64,000 bases of DNA from Tretioscincus oriximinensis (GCA_022410635.1 JAJVDF010000231.1:251614-315613), one strand, 5' to 3'. Positions 1 through 12,231 are shown, counted from the first letter of the stretch. Translations and numbers: made by a program. The notes: generated by a model from the sequence alone, not told the origin.

Positions 1-68
1 TTTTGACTTCAGTTCCTACTAGAGCTGGAAGCATAAGTCTTATTCCTAGAAAACAACAATAACTAGAA

Positions 69-72
69 TGAT

Positions 73-142
<70 letters not shown>
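69..142. repeat. Compound microsatellite (ATC)n(AGC)n
   Basis: About 15 ATC/TCA units are followed directly by about 10 GCA units. It produces a Ser/Ala frame that has no gene context. Confidence 0.98.
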
Positions 143-144
<2 letters not shown>

Positions 145-153
145 GTCAGATTT

Positions 154-237
154 AGGCTGTATTTTGCCCATGGGCTGTAATTTACTTATATACTTATTTC
201 TTTTCTTTCCTTCTTTCTTTCCTTCTTTCTTTATTTT
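154..237. repeat. Shared 25-bp motif and CTTT microsatellite
   Basis: GGCTGTATTTTGCCCATGGG (154-177) reappears in reverse at 16428-16452, each time beside a tetranucleotide microsatellite. CTTT/CCTT repeats follow at 196-237. Confidence 0.75.
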
Positions 238-458
238 ACTTCCCCTCTTCCCTCAGCTACTTTGGGTTTTATAATAATAAAAGCAATAAAAACATTAATA
301 TCTTCTTAATATTACCGGTATCTATATTTTGCCTAAATACGGCCCTGATTGATATTATCTGTATATTAATAAAATACATCACAGCAATTGGGGTTCTGTG
401 CAAGACGAATGCGCACAATCTGTGTTCATCACTTTGAGGGACACAATTGGCCAATCAC

Positions 459-642
459 AACTCTAACCCCTCCCCTTGCTGCCACTCACGCACCAGAAGG
501 CCATACCAGCCAAGCCTGCACGTTCCACTTGACCCACAGGGGCTGGCATGGCCTAAGGCAACTCTAACCCCTCCTCTGAACTGCCACTCACGCACCAGAA
601 GGCCATACCAGCCAAGCCGACCACTGAAGACCAGTGACAACC
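459..642 (+). repeat. Tandem duplication, about 101-bp period
   Basis: AACTCTAACCCCTCC followed by CTGCCACTCACGCACCAGAAGG occurs at 459 and again at 560, about 1.8 units. It is moderately GC-rich relative to its surroundings. Confidence 0.88.
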
Positions 643-1146
643 AGGTAGAACACTCAAATCCTGGTGTGGTCCAAGTTTGGGGGGGATGGCAAAACCATGA
701 CAAGCCCTAGGTTGAGTCCCCAGAGGCAGCCACTGCCAAGATTAAGCTGCCAATGGCTGCCACTGCTTGCTCCATGCCGATGGAGGCTTGCCAGGACTAG
801 CCCAGGCAACTGGGGGATCGCAACATTCGCTGGCAAAGGAGGGAGTGGATGGGGGAAATCCAGCTCACATTTGTGGTCTTAGTAGTCCATACATATTTTC
901 CATTGGGATGATCAGATAAAATATCACATCTGCATAATGGAAAGAGAAGAGTAGCTGATTTGATGCATAGCTTCTTTATAGAAGTACGAAATGATAAGTC
1001 ACTTTTNCCAAGAAAACTGCATAGGGGTGCCAATAGAGTCAGGAAGAATTTGTAACTCAGTATAAGCCCAGCTCAGTTTTAATCCAATTTAAGGCCATAT
1101 TCAGTGTTAAAGAACACATCAGCAAATTTGCCAGCCATATAAAATA

Positions 1147-1387
1147 GACTGACCAGATGACCCCTACACCACCACTAGGGGGCTCTGGCAACCAGGGCCA
1201 GCTCCTGAAGACAACCTCTCATCAGAAAATAAAAATTTCTCACACACTTTTAAAAAAATGCTTGTGCACATTAAAAAAAATCTCATGCACTTTAAAAAAT
1301 ATCATGTGCTTCAATATTTCTTAGACAGGGTTTTCAGATGGATAATATTAATTACCCCAGTTTGGGCCTCAGAAAATCTGGTCAGTC
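1147..1387. mobile_element. TA-target MITE (GGCTGACCAGATG family), internally deleted
   Basis: The ends GACTGACCAGATGACC and ATCTGGTCAGTC are inverted, with TA on each side (1145-1146 and 1388-1389). It contains CACCACTAGGGGGCTCTGGCAACC and CAGCTCCTGAAG, shared with the long copies at 21394 and 61716. Confidence 0.85.
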
Positions 1388-1799
1388 TAGCTTAGAAAGC
1401 ACCACATCTGATCCGCACATTACCACTTACAAGCATATTTTTATTGAAGTTTTAATTACAAATGATTCACCATTGATTAAGATTAGGATCCTCCACCAGC
1501 ATATAAAATGCTGTTTTACACACCGCACTAATTTATATTGTAGTCAATAAAGAAGGGATGATTATATTTAAATGGTTATCATAAATCATGTTTCCTAGAG
1601 TACTATTAATTCCCTTCCCCACTAGTATACCTAACACACCATATTTATCTAGAATGGATGCCTATGTTCTGCCTCCAGTTTGGAGGAATATACCCATTTT
1701 GTGGAAGGTCCCCCATCTGGTAACTTTGTAATAATCTCAATAATCCATTTTTGTTTGTTTATATCCCCCCCCCCCCTCCAAGATATGTTCACTATTATC

Positions 1800-2130
1800 T
1801 TTGAGAAATGCTTGAAAACAGGTGAAATTCTGCAAGGAGGGAAAATCTTCAAAAAAAGGGAAAAGGAGAATCTGAGAAACTAGAGACCTATCAGTCCAAC
1901 ATCAATACCTGGAAGGATTACAAAACGGTTAATCTAGAAACCCTTTGAAGACAGAACAGTGATTGCTAGAAGCTAACATGCCTCACATTCATCAGCAACA
2001 AGTCTTGGTGGCCTAATCTTATCTCTCTTGATTAACGTCTTTGCTCGATTATGGGAATGTGGTGAATGTTATTTATGTGGGACTCAGCAATGTATTCAAC
2101 CACATTTCCCTTTGCTGTTCATAAACTACT
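1800..2130 (+). mobile_element. Fossil LINE reverse transcriptase fragment
   Basis: The AACTAGAGACCTATCAGTCC stretch reads N-(stop)-RPISPTSIPGR, the NYRPIS motif of CR1/L2-clade RT. About 150 bp on, GTGGTGAATGTTATTTATG reads VVNVIYVGLSNVFNHISL, matching VVYLDFSKAFDKVPH. Several frame changes and stops are present. It cannot be functional. Confidence 0.7.
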
Positions 2131-3499
2131 AAGCACACTGATTTAGACCCTTTCTGCCAGATTATCAGTTTGATTAAGTCTGTTCTTAGAGATTCTTGAC
2201 TTAGATGTTTGTATCCTAATCACCCATCTTGGAAAATAGATTAACAGGTGTATCAAACTATTCCTACTTACAAACAGAGGAGGAGGAGGATTAGGAGGAG
2301 AAGGAGAGAGGGAAAAAAGTTCAGTGCCTCTTAACCTCTGATTCAAGAATCCAAACTGTACAGTACCTTTTGCTTATCTACTGTAGGATCAGTTTCAATT
2401 TATTGGTTGAGCCGTTGCTGCCTCTAGGCAGTGGTTAAATACCTGACCTGCTTTCAATGAATCAGGTGGAAAGGAATGTCTGCTGGTAGCATCCCACTCT
2501 AAATTCCTGATGATCCCTTCCCTTCCAAGGTTTTACACAGATATTAAAAGCAGGGAGGCATCATGGACCCTATATGTGAGTTCCAAAAGTGCTGAATGAA
2601 AGTCCTCCAAATTGAGTGTTTCCTTTGCAGATAGGACTGGAATTACTCTAAGACAATTATTCCAATTCACAATCTTCAAAATCACTGTGAGATCAAGGAG
2701 ATCCATCAGGATTAAGTTTCTACAATGCCACTCCCAACAAATGGCAGCTGTCAGAGTAACCCAACCATCTCGAGACTAAAACACTGTCTGAAATCAGATC
2801 GAAATGGGCCTAGATAACCCATTTCTTCTACATATGCTTGCAGTTGAATGATCATCTTGCATATGGACATTTTTAATCAAATTAATTTGTGGTTAATCAA
2901 GCTACATTATTTAATTAAATAAATACTGTATCTTGATTAAAAAATCTCCATAAACATTAATTAAATTGTGTAGAGCAGGTAATTAATTAAATACCTATAA
3001 TTACCTACCCTAAACTTGAAGATCTTAGGGCAGTCAATAATAAAAGCAAAAATACAAAACTGACATATTAAAACCAAGAACCAAGACTGCGTGAAAATTC
3101 AAGATTTTCAATTTTAAGATTGCTTGAAATAAAGCAAAATTTAGGCACAGTTAAACCCTTAATCTCAGTTGAAACTCAATGAATTCATGATAGAAGCAAA
3201 TATTGTAGAATCAATTAGGAATATATGATCTCAAGAACTGAATTCATTCCCTCACTGCTAATCACACTGAATTGACAGCTTCATTGAGCTATCCATCAGA
3301 ACCCCAAGAGACAAGAGCTAGGAGGGAATGCTTCTATTCCAGGAGTTGTATTTCTATAATGGTGGTGGTTGGTTGATTATTGCTTCCTAGTCTAGTATGT
3401 GGAGCTCTTCAAATATTTCAATAGGTCTGTTATTGTAACTCAAGAAGAACACTAATTCCTGAATCTTCTTTTTCTCCTCCTCCTTCAGACCTATGGTCC

Positions 3500-4010
3500 A
3501 TTCAGATGGTCAGATGTGTCAATCATGATCAATGTATTCATTTAGAAAATATTTGAAGATGCATCTCTTTAAATTAACCTTTGGTTGGAGAAACAGGGGA
3601 GGAGGAGAGATTCTGATTTTTAAACCCTGCCCTTCTCACCCTAAGGGACTCAGGGTGGCTTATAATAGTTTTCGTTTGAAGGCTTACATCTATTTCATCT
3701 TCTCCACCACATTTATCTATTAATCCCATTAATCTAATTGCAAAGTACTTTCAAATAGCTGGGTTGGCTAAAGCTGAGGCCATGAGAGGGCATTCTTCCC
3801 TCTCTACCACCAACACAGGTCTTTGAGAACAGACCTCTGGAATGAGAGGCTGTCTCTTAACCTCTGTGCCATTCATGCCTCAGGTTTCCCATCTCCACTT
3901 TCAGGCATTGTTTTAAAACATTAATCTGTACTTTTGCTTTTATCATTAACAGCTCTGAGATATTTGGGTATGGAGTGGGATATAAGTGTTAATAAACAAA
4001 TACAATGAAT
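3500..4010 (+). mobile_element. L2-like LINE 3' end interrupted by a minus-strand SINE
   Basis: ATATTTGAAGATGCATCTCTTTAA (3545-3570) and CATTGTTTTAAAACATTAATC to TGGGATATAAGTG (3905-4005) are parts of the L2-like 3' end also seen at 4800-4985. Between them, about 3597-3890, is a SINE-2 copy in minus orientation with CAAATAGCTGGGTTGGCTAAAGC. Confidence 0.65.
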
Positions 4011-4459
4011 GACTGGTTTTTAAAAAAATGTTATTACAGGTCATAAATGCACAAATAACAGTGAAATCCAATTCTGCTGTGGAAAACACTAATTTTCTGG
4101 AAAACTCAACAAGTATCTTTGGTGCTTATGTAGACAATGAACTAAAACAATACTTCTTAATATTATTCCCTTTATTCAATATGAATGTTTATNAATGTTT
4201 ATTCAATNCTAGAAAACTTGGGGTTTTCTGCANGCAGCAGTGCAGAACCCAGTGATGTCATCCTCCCTCAATTACTCATTCAGGATTGTCCAGTCACATG
4301 GCAATGCAGCTGCTGGACATTGTGTTTCACATCCCCTGCATTTCCCTCATTTGGTTGGCCAAGCAAAAGGAGGTCCCACCAGGACACCTTACATAATATG
4401 GCTGGGAACGGTAATTGGTATACATATAGGTCTACTATAGTACTTCCAAGTATAGTATG

Positions 4460-4460
4460 T

Positions 4461-4533
<73 letters not shown>
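4460..4533. repeat. (AAC)n microsatellite
   Basis: About 24 AAC units with one interruption near 4494. Confidence 0.98.
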
Positions 4534-4559
4534 GTCATAGCTGGCCAGACACATATCAC

Positions 4560-4985
4560 ACCAGTCTTGAAAGATTGCACTGGCTGCTCATCTACTACTG
4601 AGTCTAACTTAGAAGAACCCAATGGTCCCCAAATATCTTAAGGAAGGCCTTCTCTCATATCAACCTGCCCATTCCTTAGCATCTGCAGGGGAAGCCCTCT
4701 CTACAGCAAAGGGAGCGGGAACCTGGGGCAGGGCCTTCTTGGTGGTTGCCCCCAGGCTATGGAATAGTCTCCCACTTGAGGTTACCATCACTATATTATT
4801 TCAGAAGATCTTTGAAGATGCATCTCTTTAACCTGGCCTTTGGTGGAAGAAATGCCATTTTCTTTCCCACCTTCAGATATTGTTTTAATATGTGAATTTT
4901 GTATTTTTGCTTTTATTTTTGGCTGCCCTAAGACCATTCTTATATTCTGCCCTAGGACAGAATATAAGAATGAATGAAATAATCT
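4560..4985 (+). mobile_element. L2-like LINE C-terminus and 3' end
   Basis: The 4622-4831 stretch translates to QPAHSLASAGEALSTAKG, GRAFLVVAPRLWNSLPLEV, the typical C-terminal block (WNSLP) of L2-type ORF2. After it come GATGCATCTCTTTAACCTGGCC and the 3' UTR ending in GAATGAATGAAATAA. Upstream, CACTGGCTGCTCATCTACTA is also a typical block. It is a decayed remnant. Confidence 0.75.
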
Positions 4986-4990
4986 AAACT

Positions 4991-5118
4991 GATATCCTGC
5001 CTTTCACCTCACCTCTTTTTTCCTGTAGGCGATTGGAAAGNTGTAAACAGCTGATCAGCTGATCTCAGTGTTCCAATCAGCTACAGGAAAAAAGANGTGA
5101 GAGGAAAGGCAGGATATC
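4991..5118. repeat. Inverted repeat with about 48-bp arms
   Basis: GATATCCTGCCTTTCACC, TCTTTTTTCCTGTAGGCGATTGG (4991-5037) is inverted as CCAATCAGCTACAGGAAA, AAAGGCAGGATATC (5073-5118) with few mismatches. The spacer contains the palindrome CAGCTGATCAGCTGATC. Target duplications are not clear. Confidence 0.75.
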
Positions 5119-5119
5119 T

Positions 5120-7630
5120 GCTGCGCTGGATTCCAGCCCTTGGAGGTTCTTCTGCCTTTCTCAGAAGATCCCTAAGGGAGCAAACATTCAGCTGTTCAGT
5201 CAAAGCTCCATTAGAGCTTACAGCGGGCACTAAAATGGAGACAGCAAAAAACAGTGAAGGGAATCCCTATTCCATTTTGCTGCTTTCTGCCCCAGATCCC
5301 CACCCACCCCAGAGAACACAACTCATGTTAAATAAAAATGGACAAGAGTATCCAGTAGATTGGCCGGGTTCAAAATAAAAGTGAATTGAAGTAGGATTAA
5401 AAGTGAAAGTGTGATCGGGACCACAGTGGAGCAACACAAATATTTGCTAGTTGTCACTTTTTGAAACCCATCTGTCCCTCGACACACATCCTCCAGATAA
5501 TGGAATGTTTTTTTCCTCTAACCTTCAGAGAATGCCTAATACTACATTGGTTCTCTTTTGTCAGCCTAAAATATCAGCTTTGTTAAGTTCCAATTAGGAA
5601 ATAACAACAAGCTCTCTTATCACCATTGCATTCTAATCGTTGGAAAGCAGCTGTAAAGAAGCTTAAGTAACTCTTTGTAGGTGTTATCACTTTAGGAAGG
5701 AAGCCATACCATGTTTGTCAAATTAGGTTTAACTGCAAGGACTCACAGAGGTGACACTTCAGCAAAGCAAACCTTCACAGCAGTTATTGGATAGGAGCCA
5801 AATTATTGAAACTATTTCATCCAAATCAATTATTTTAATCTTCAATAGTCCTGATTTCAAGGGGAAGATGTTTTGATGTCAACCAAGTTTCTAAAGTTCA
5901 CAATCAGCTCAAATGGGTTTTTTCTTTCTCTCCAGTGCTTCAAAGTTAAAAAAGAAAAGAACAGATAGAAGGAAAATCTTTACAATATTGAATTTGAACA
6001 GTGTTTCCCACATTTTAGTCTCCTCACATCCCTGCATTTTTATATCAGCATGTATACATTGTTGTTCATCCATCTTCTACTTGCGTCATACGTTTATTTC
6101 AGAATACATTTACATTGAATTTTGGACCTTGTGTCATAATTATNGAATTACTGCTTGTGATCAATATATTATCCACATATAAAAAGAGCTTGCCAGCTCA
6201 GTTTTTAATTAATATTTTTTCATGGCCTCACCTTCCCATGTATTCCAGGCTCTTCCTCCCCAGAGAGCAAATCCTGACAACTAGAGACACTGTGATTTTA
6301 GGTACTGTTATCTAGAAGTCTTATTGATTTAATCAGCGCATGATGGAGGACTGGAGAAGCTCAAAACACCTGTCATATATAGCATCCTACCTTCAGCGGT
6401 TTTGTATAAAGCATATTAGAACTCTCTAAGAATTCATGATGCAACTACCAATTTTCTCTCTTTCTTCCTTGTCCCTGAACTTTCAANCTGTTTCCACATA
6501 TGCAGAATCCAGGTTGCATCTGCCATCCTGCAGACATTATCAATCGATTTGTCTAACTGATTTTGTTTGCTTATTTGGGTATAGTATGGGATAGAAATAT
6601 CAGTAAGTAGGTAAGGCTAGCCAAGCAATCTAGTAGCATGAGTTATTTAGCAACCTGTTTTCCTTTTAGTATCTAAAGATCAACTAGACCCACTTGCTGC
6701 AAATTCTTATCTAGACCAATGTGGCTACATCTATGAATTCTATGTTAATAAGTAAATAGCAATAAATAAAACCCAACATAGTCACTCTTATTCCCGTGAA
6801 AATCGCGGCCAGCACTATTAACAATATTTATATTTTAAAATAAAGCAAATAAGAGGAACTCAAACAGATAGAAGCAGAAGATGTCTGCCTATTTCTTACC
6901 AGGTTGCTTTTGTTACCCATGGATCAAAATAAACTTTCGTCCCTCTGAAAACTTTGTTTTACTCCAAGAACCTTTTCCAGTCTTTGTGGACCGAGGGAGA
7001 TACGGCAGTGCTGCTTAGCTTAGGGCTTGGTATTGTTTGTCGCCTGTATTGTTGTCTTTTGAGCTTGATCCAATGCAGATGAAGTCAGGGTGCCAGCTGT
7101 CCTTGAAGGACAATAGTTCAATTGGAAGATGTGTTTTAAACAAAGGAGCTGCCCCTGGGGATTGATTCCCTTTTTTTCTCTCTCCCAGATCCACCCCACA
7201 CACAACTTTTTCCTGAAATGAGTTTGTAAAAAGTGTCATCACACACACACATGCTTGCCAGACAAGTTTAATTAGTTTGACCACCAACAGTGTGTCCCAT
7301 GGGGTGTCTCCTATACAGAGGTAATAATGCATAGCTAGGCAGATTCCAGCGGGACCCTTTGCGAGACAAAATGGATAGAATTACTTTCCTTAAAAATAAC
7401 CTGAACATCTCAATTGCCAGGCTGAAAAATGTAAACACAATTATCCAACTTAAAAAGAAAGAAAGAAAAAAAGAATAGGGAACTAAGAGTGCCTTCCCAT
7501 TTAATAGCACACATCCAGTAAATCCCACACAANTATCTCTCCTACCACATAAAAGTTAAGGCGTGCCCAATGCTTTCTGATACTTTGGCAAAATGTGACT
7601 GTTTCACCATCGACTTGTAAAATAGAAAGA
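5120..7630. other. Intergenic stretch without recognised content
   Basis: AT-rich DNA with short (CA)n at 7238-7250 and (AAAG)n at 7450-7475. No exon-like, RNA-like or clear repeat structure is seen. Confidence 0.6.
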
Positions 7631-7637
7631 CATCTTA

Positions 7638-7791
7638 GGCCTTGTCCACACAGAGCTTTATCCTCGGCTATACCTTGGAGCAGAAATATGTCATCCACAT
7701 GCTAGTGTAGACTATGGAAGGCCCCGAAATGTGGATGACCAAACTCTGTCCCAAGATGTTACCCAGAATAAGGCTCCATGTGTGCATGGCC
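7638..7791. mobile_element. Harbinger-like MITE, related copy
   Basis: GGCCTTGTCCACACAGAGC to GTGTGCATGGCC, with TTA on the left and TAA on the right. The internal text CATCCACATGCTAGTGTAGAC matches the copy at 18285-18458. Confidence 0.65.
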
Positions 7792-8322
7792 TAATAGTCT
7801 TTTCCCCTTTGCATATCTGTTCTAGTATCTTTTCCAGGTAAGATAAATTATGTATAAAATGATTTACGCAACAGCCTATCATCATTTTTTTTTCTTTATT
7901 AAAATAGAACAATCAAGAAAGCAAAAATAAATTCTGCCTAATTTGGCACTCCGAAGCTTTATGCCCTAGTCAAGAATTTATTTATATTCTCAGAATTTTG
8001 TAAGCTTTTGTGCAGAACTATCCATAGGAACAGACGGGAAGTAGCTATAGTAATCTATGCCCCTCTACATGCCAAGTGAAACCTGGAATCTGGGAATGAT
8101 TCAGAATATCACTTGTCTCTACCTACCTGGTAATTCGCAAGTAGCCAGCGAGAAAGTAAAGACATTGGTTTCACTATAACTAAGTTTCATTATAACATCC
8201 ACATTTTTCTGGCCCCTTGGAGTTTGTCGTGAGAACTGACTAGGTTGACAGTAAAAAACAACAACAGGGTGCCTGGTTCCATCATTTCCAGGTATATAGA
8301 TGGGTATGGGGGTGGTGAATTA

Positions 8323-8512
8323 GGCTGACCAGATGACCCCTTTTAGGGGGGGGTTGAAAACCTGGTTTTGGGGTGCCTCCCAGTTTTTTCTGAGGAAAAT
8401 CTTTTCAAAAAAAGGTTTTTTTTTGAACTTTTTTTTATTTTTCCTCAGAAAAAAGGGAGGTACCTCAAAATGGGTTTTCAACCCCCACCCCACAGGGGTC
8501 ATCAGGTCAGCC
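8323..8512. mobile_element. TA-target MITE, short fold-back form
   Basis: GGCTGACCAGATGACCCC to GGTCATCAGGTCAGCC, flanked by TA at 8321-8322 and 8513-8514. The two halves are inverted copies of about 85 bp (GGTTGAAAACCTGG, TTTTTTCTGAGGAAAA) around an A/T-rich centre. Confidence 0.9.
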
Positions 8513-8938
8513 TAGTGGTAATGGAAGCAGTAAGATATTTTATTTTCTTCGGTTCCATGATCACAGCAGACAGCAACTGTACCCATAAAATTAAAATATA
8601 CTATTTCCTTTTGAAGAAAGCTTAACCATATTCCTTCAATCTTGGAACGCTGCCACTGTAAAGGATAACATGTACCTCTTACATTATATCCTTGATGACT
8701 AGGTGCTACCTGGGTTGGAGTTTTATACCAGTTATTTTAAAAACTAATTATTTTGTTCAACTGTTTTGTCCTCACTGCATACGTAAATTTATTTATTATT
8801 GTCATCCCGGGATCTTTGTTCCACTTCTGCTACATCACATTTATTATGTTTCCTATTTCCAGAAATTAGTTTATGTATTTTACTTGTTATTCCTTTGTTT
8901 TATCATTTCTTCTATCTCTTTAAGAGGTCTATTATATA

Positions 8939-9143
8939 CAGGGTGCTTCAAAAAATGTATACACACTGTGAACTTCCATAGAAAATTTATTTACTGTTCT
9001 ACAAAGTTAAATTACTATTCAATTATGCTGCCACCTGGTGAAGAAATATGACATTAACCTCGTAGAGCGGGAAATCCTGAAATTTAATTTTGTAGAACCG
9101 TAAATAAATTCAAAGTGCGTATACATTTTTTTGAAGCACCCTG
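8939..9143. mobile_element. Mariner-like MITE, 205 bp
   Basis: Its inverted termini are CAGGGTGCTTCAAAAAATG and its complement, matching over about 33 of 35 positions. It is flanked by TA (8937-8938, 9144-9145). The CAGGGTG-CTTCAAAAA start with GTATACACACT inside is typical of mariner ends. There is no transposase. Confidence 0.9.
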
Positions 9144-9160
9144 TATTTTATCTTGATAAG

Positions 9161-9790
9161 AACATAAGAAGAGCCATACTGGATCAGGCCAGAGTCCATC
9201 TAGTCCAGCATTCTGTGTCACACAGAGGCCCACCAGATGCACCTGGGCAGTACGAATAGAGGAAAGCAAAATATGCACCTGATCATGACTCCCTGCAAAT
9301 GGTATTTCAGGAGTCCTGCCTGTTGCTCCTTCCCGGAGGCAACATCCAGACATCCATCCTAGTACCCATTTATACCCTTGTTGTCCATAAACCTGTCTAG
9401 TCCTGTCTTGAAACTATCCAAGCTGTTAGCTACCACTATCTCTACAGGAAGTAAATTCCACAGGCTGATGAACCTCTGGGTGAAAAATACTTTCCTTTGT
9501 CTGTTTTGACTTTTCTACCCATCAGTTTCAAGGAGTGCCCTCATGTCCTAGTGTTGTGTGATAGAGAAAACATTTTTTCTCTATTCACCCTGTCCATCCC
9601 ATGCATGACTTTGTAAACTTCAATCAGAACACCTCTCAAACGTCGCCTTTCGTGGCTGAAGAGGCCCAGATGTTGCAGCCTGACTTCATAAGAGAGGTGC
9701 TCCAGACCCTTGATCATTCTTGTTGCCCTTTTCTGCACCTTCTCTAGTTGCACAATATCGCTCAGCAAACAATAGCAGTTTGCACAGAAA
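9161..9790 (-). mobile_element. CR1 LINE 3' end with ORF2 C-terminus
   Basis: On the minus strand this reads QLEKVQKRATRMIKGLEHL, RLQHLGLFSHERRRLRGVL, then the CR1 3' UTR and the terminal TTATGTTCTT at 9161. It is a 5'-truncated copy of the same subfamily as the one at 44443-47690 and is about 85-90 percent alike by eye. A mariner-like MITE lies 17 bp beyond its 3' end. Confidence 0.9.
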
Positions 9791-10390
9791 ATTGCTGAAA
9801 TTCTGCCTTTATGCTAATTATGAAAGCAGCTTTAGCAGATGGATATTGCAGGACATCCAGGTAACAACTAAATATAAACCTAAAGTAATTATTCCTTTTC
9901 ATATCTGATTTTTATTTAATAATTGTCACTTAACTTAAGCCAATAGTAAAATGTAAAGAAAATAATTATTTAGAAGTGCATTTCTCATTGTAAAGGAAAT
10001 AGTAGGCAATCGGTTTTTCTGTTTGTCCAGCCTCTGTTTCAAGCATTATAAGCAACGTGAGAGCAGCCCGGTACAAGAATCACTTGCAAAGTTATGAGAA
10101 TTGTGTGCAAAAACCACCTGGTTCCACCTACACCCTGCCCACACCCACGCCCACTTTTTCTTTTGTTTCCAAAGCTCTGCCCACACTTCACCCAAACTCT
10201 GCCTAGACTCTGTCTATCATACTGTGATTCTAAATTCAGGTACAGGTAACAAGAAGGGAATGTGCATGTATGAGAATTCTTGTACAGTTCCCACAAGACC
10301 TGTCTTGCAACCTTCCAATGTTTATCTTCAAGCCAGGGATCACTAAGAATTGCTTCAGCCTTCAGAGAACTGTTTTCAGACAATTCTCTA

Positions 10391-10622
10391 GAAAAACTGT
10401 GTTGAGCACCTTCTCCTAGCCTGTAGCTCTAGCCAACCTATTCAAAAGCAGTAATTGCAAGAAATTGCAACTGACTGCAAGTAGATACATGGGAACCACC
10501 ACAACCTGGTGGGGAAGATAGAATTTAAGCCTTCGGGCAAAACACCATTGTAAGCCGCTTTGAGTCCTTTGAAAGGTGAGCAAAGCGAGATATAAGAACC
10601 CAATTCTTCTTGTTGTTGTTAC
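10391..10622 (+). mobile_element. Second SINE family (TTGAGTCCTTTGAAAGGTGAG type), plus copy
   Basis: The body is CTCTAGCCAACCTATTCAAA, GCAAGTAGATACATGGGAACC, GAAGATAGAATTTAAGCC, and the tail is CTTTGAGTCCTTTGAAAGG, GAGATATAAGAACCCAATTCTTC followed by TTGTTG units. The tail is similar to squamate SINEs thought to use Bov-B-type LINE machinery; that link is from memory and not tested. Confidence 0.75.
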
Positions 10623-10880
10623 CTCTATTTGTCATTCATTCCTTTTCCAAATGTTTATATAGATTTGGAAATATAATTGGATTTGTATACTCTTGGAGCG
10701 TCAAGACAAAGCCAGGCCTCAATCTACTGCTTAAAAGCAGGCACTCTAGCATATAATTTGCTGTGGTCAAAATATGCTGGGCAATTGTCATAAAAAGGGA
10801 GAAGTATCACTTTATCATGTTTGTTTTTCCCTCTAAAACATTTGGATTTTCAATGTTATGGAACATAAATCATTGTTAAA

Positions 10881-11192
10881 GTGTTCTTTAATCCTCTTGC
10901 GAAACCCACTTATTTTAAAGTAAGAATAATAATACCGCATTGGGCAGGAAACTTCATAAGCACAGAGGAGAAAATCAACGTATGGGAGCAATTGCTGCTG
11001 ACAAGTAACCTAACCAGGATCAGAGAAATCTGGGTAGATAAGTGGCCAATAATTGATGTCAGGAAGATGTTGCCAGATTTTGAGACAAAGGAACAGTATG
11101 AAAAGCACAAAATGTGTGGAAGCATGAAATGGGATTATTTGTTTAACTATTTGAATTTTTTAATGCTTCTACAAAAGGGACACATTTTCTAA
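10881..11192 (+). pseudogene. Possible L1 ORF2 C-terminal remnant
   Basis: A 103-codon open frame contains KINVWEQLLLTSNLTRIREI and WVDKWPIIDVRKMLPD. The pattern of hydrophobic helix, KLT-like segment and W.P.IDV vaguely recalls the end of L1 ORF2. I do not recognise it with certainty, and it has no gene context such as splice sites or a second exon. Confidence 0.3.
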
Positions 11193-11239
11193 AAGAAACA
11201 TTTGAAAATGCCCTGTCTCATCACACCTTTAGTCAAATA

Positions 11240-11451
11240 GGCTGACCAGATGACCCCTTTTTTTGGGGGGGTTGAAAATCCATTTTTGGGATGCCTCCCA
11301 GTTTTTTCTGAGGAAAAAAACAAAACAAAACAAAGCATTTTTTTTGAAAAAAATCTTTTTTTGAAAAACAATTCCTCAGAAAAAAACTGGGAGGCACTCC
11401 AAAACCAGGTTTTCAAACACCCTCCCCCCCAAAGAGGTCATCAGTTCAGCC
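11240..11451. mobile_element. TA-target MITE, short fold-back form
   Basis: GGCTGACCAGATGACCCC to GGTCATCAGTTCAGCC with TA at both sides. Same architecture as 8323-8512, with an AAACAAAACAAAACAAAGC insert near the centre. Confidence 0.9.
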
Positions 11452-11455
11452 TAGA

Positions 11456-12130
11456 AGGAGTTTTGAACAAAGGATTCTCAGTTGAAGGTTAGAGTACTGA
11501 AACATTTTGGCCACATCCCTATGACATGGTTTGCCTCACTATTTATTTAAAAACATAAACACGCTGCTCTGAAACGTTCCTTAGCTGTGCCATTGCAGGA
11601 GCTCCACAAGGCATAGCTGTGCTTGCTTCACACAATAGCCAGCATTCTCTGCGAATCTGACTACAATTCCGAAGCATTTTCTGCGAATCAAGAGCCAATG
11701 AACTTTTACTCTCATCCCGAAATCTTGCAAGATTTGCTGAATATTCCCATGAAACTTGTCGTTCGGATTTACAAAATGCCCGCTGCAGAATTACACATAC
11801 TGTGGTGTACATGCATGACTTCATGGGGTGGACTGAAGGTGATGTTACCTCTACTTTGTTTGAAATCATGCATGGGGATGTGGCCTTTGTATCAGATTCA
11901 GGACACTGTACCCATTTTTCTAGTGATCAAGAATTAGAAAAAGTGGCACTCAGCCCTGCTAGGTGCTGCCAAGCTGCTTGGCATAACAATTTTTATAATA
12001 AGCACTTGTCATCGTGAAAAATGGCATAGAAAAGCAGGCAACCATGAAACTGAAAACAAGAATTCTACAGGAAGGAGAGAAACTGGAAGTTGGTTATCCG
12101 TTATTGTTGATAACCAGTATCCCATCTATA
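11456..12130. other. Intergenic stretch, unidentified
   Basis: It holds moderately GC-balanced sequence with short open frames on both strands (11543-11937) but no motif I can name. It may be an eroded transposon. Confidence 0.4.
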
Positions 12131-12223
12131 CATTCAGAAAATCTCTGAAGGCATACCCCTTTAGCATAGCGTTTGGTGGAAGAAACAGTTCTTCCTGCCT
12201 TAATTTCAGGTAGTGTTATTTTC

Positions 12224-12231
12224 AGTATATC
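12224..12231. repeat. Left 8-bp target-site duplication of the 1.08-kb hAT
   Basis: AGTATATC, repeated exactly at 13313-13320. Confidence 0.85.

Noticed and set aside
68..274. Ser/Ala-rich 68-codon frame
   Set aside because: It is a translation of the (ATC)n(AGC)n microsatellite.
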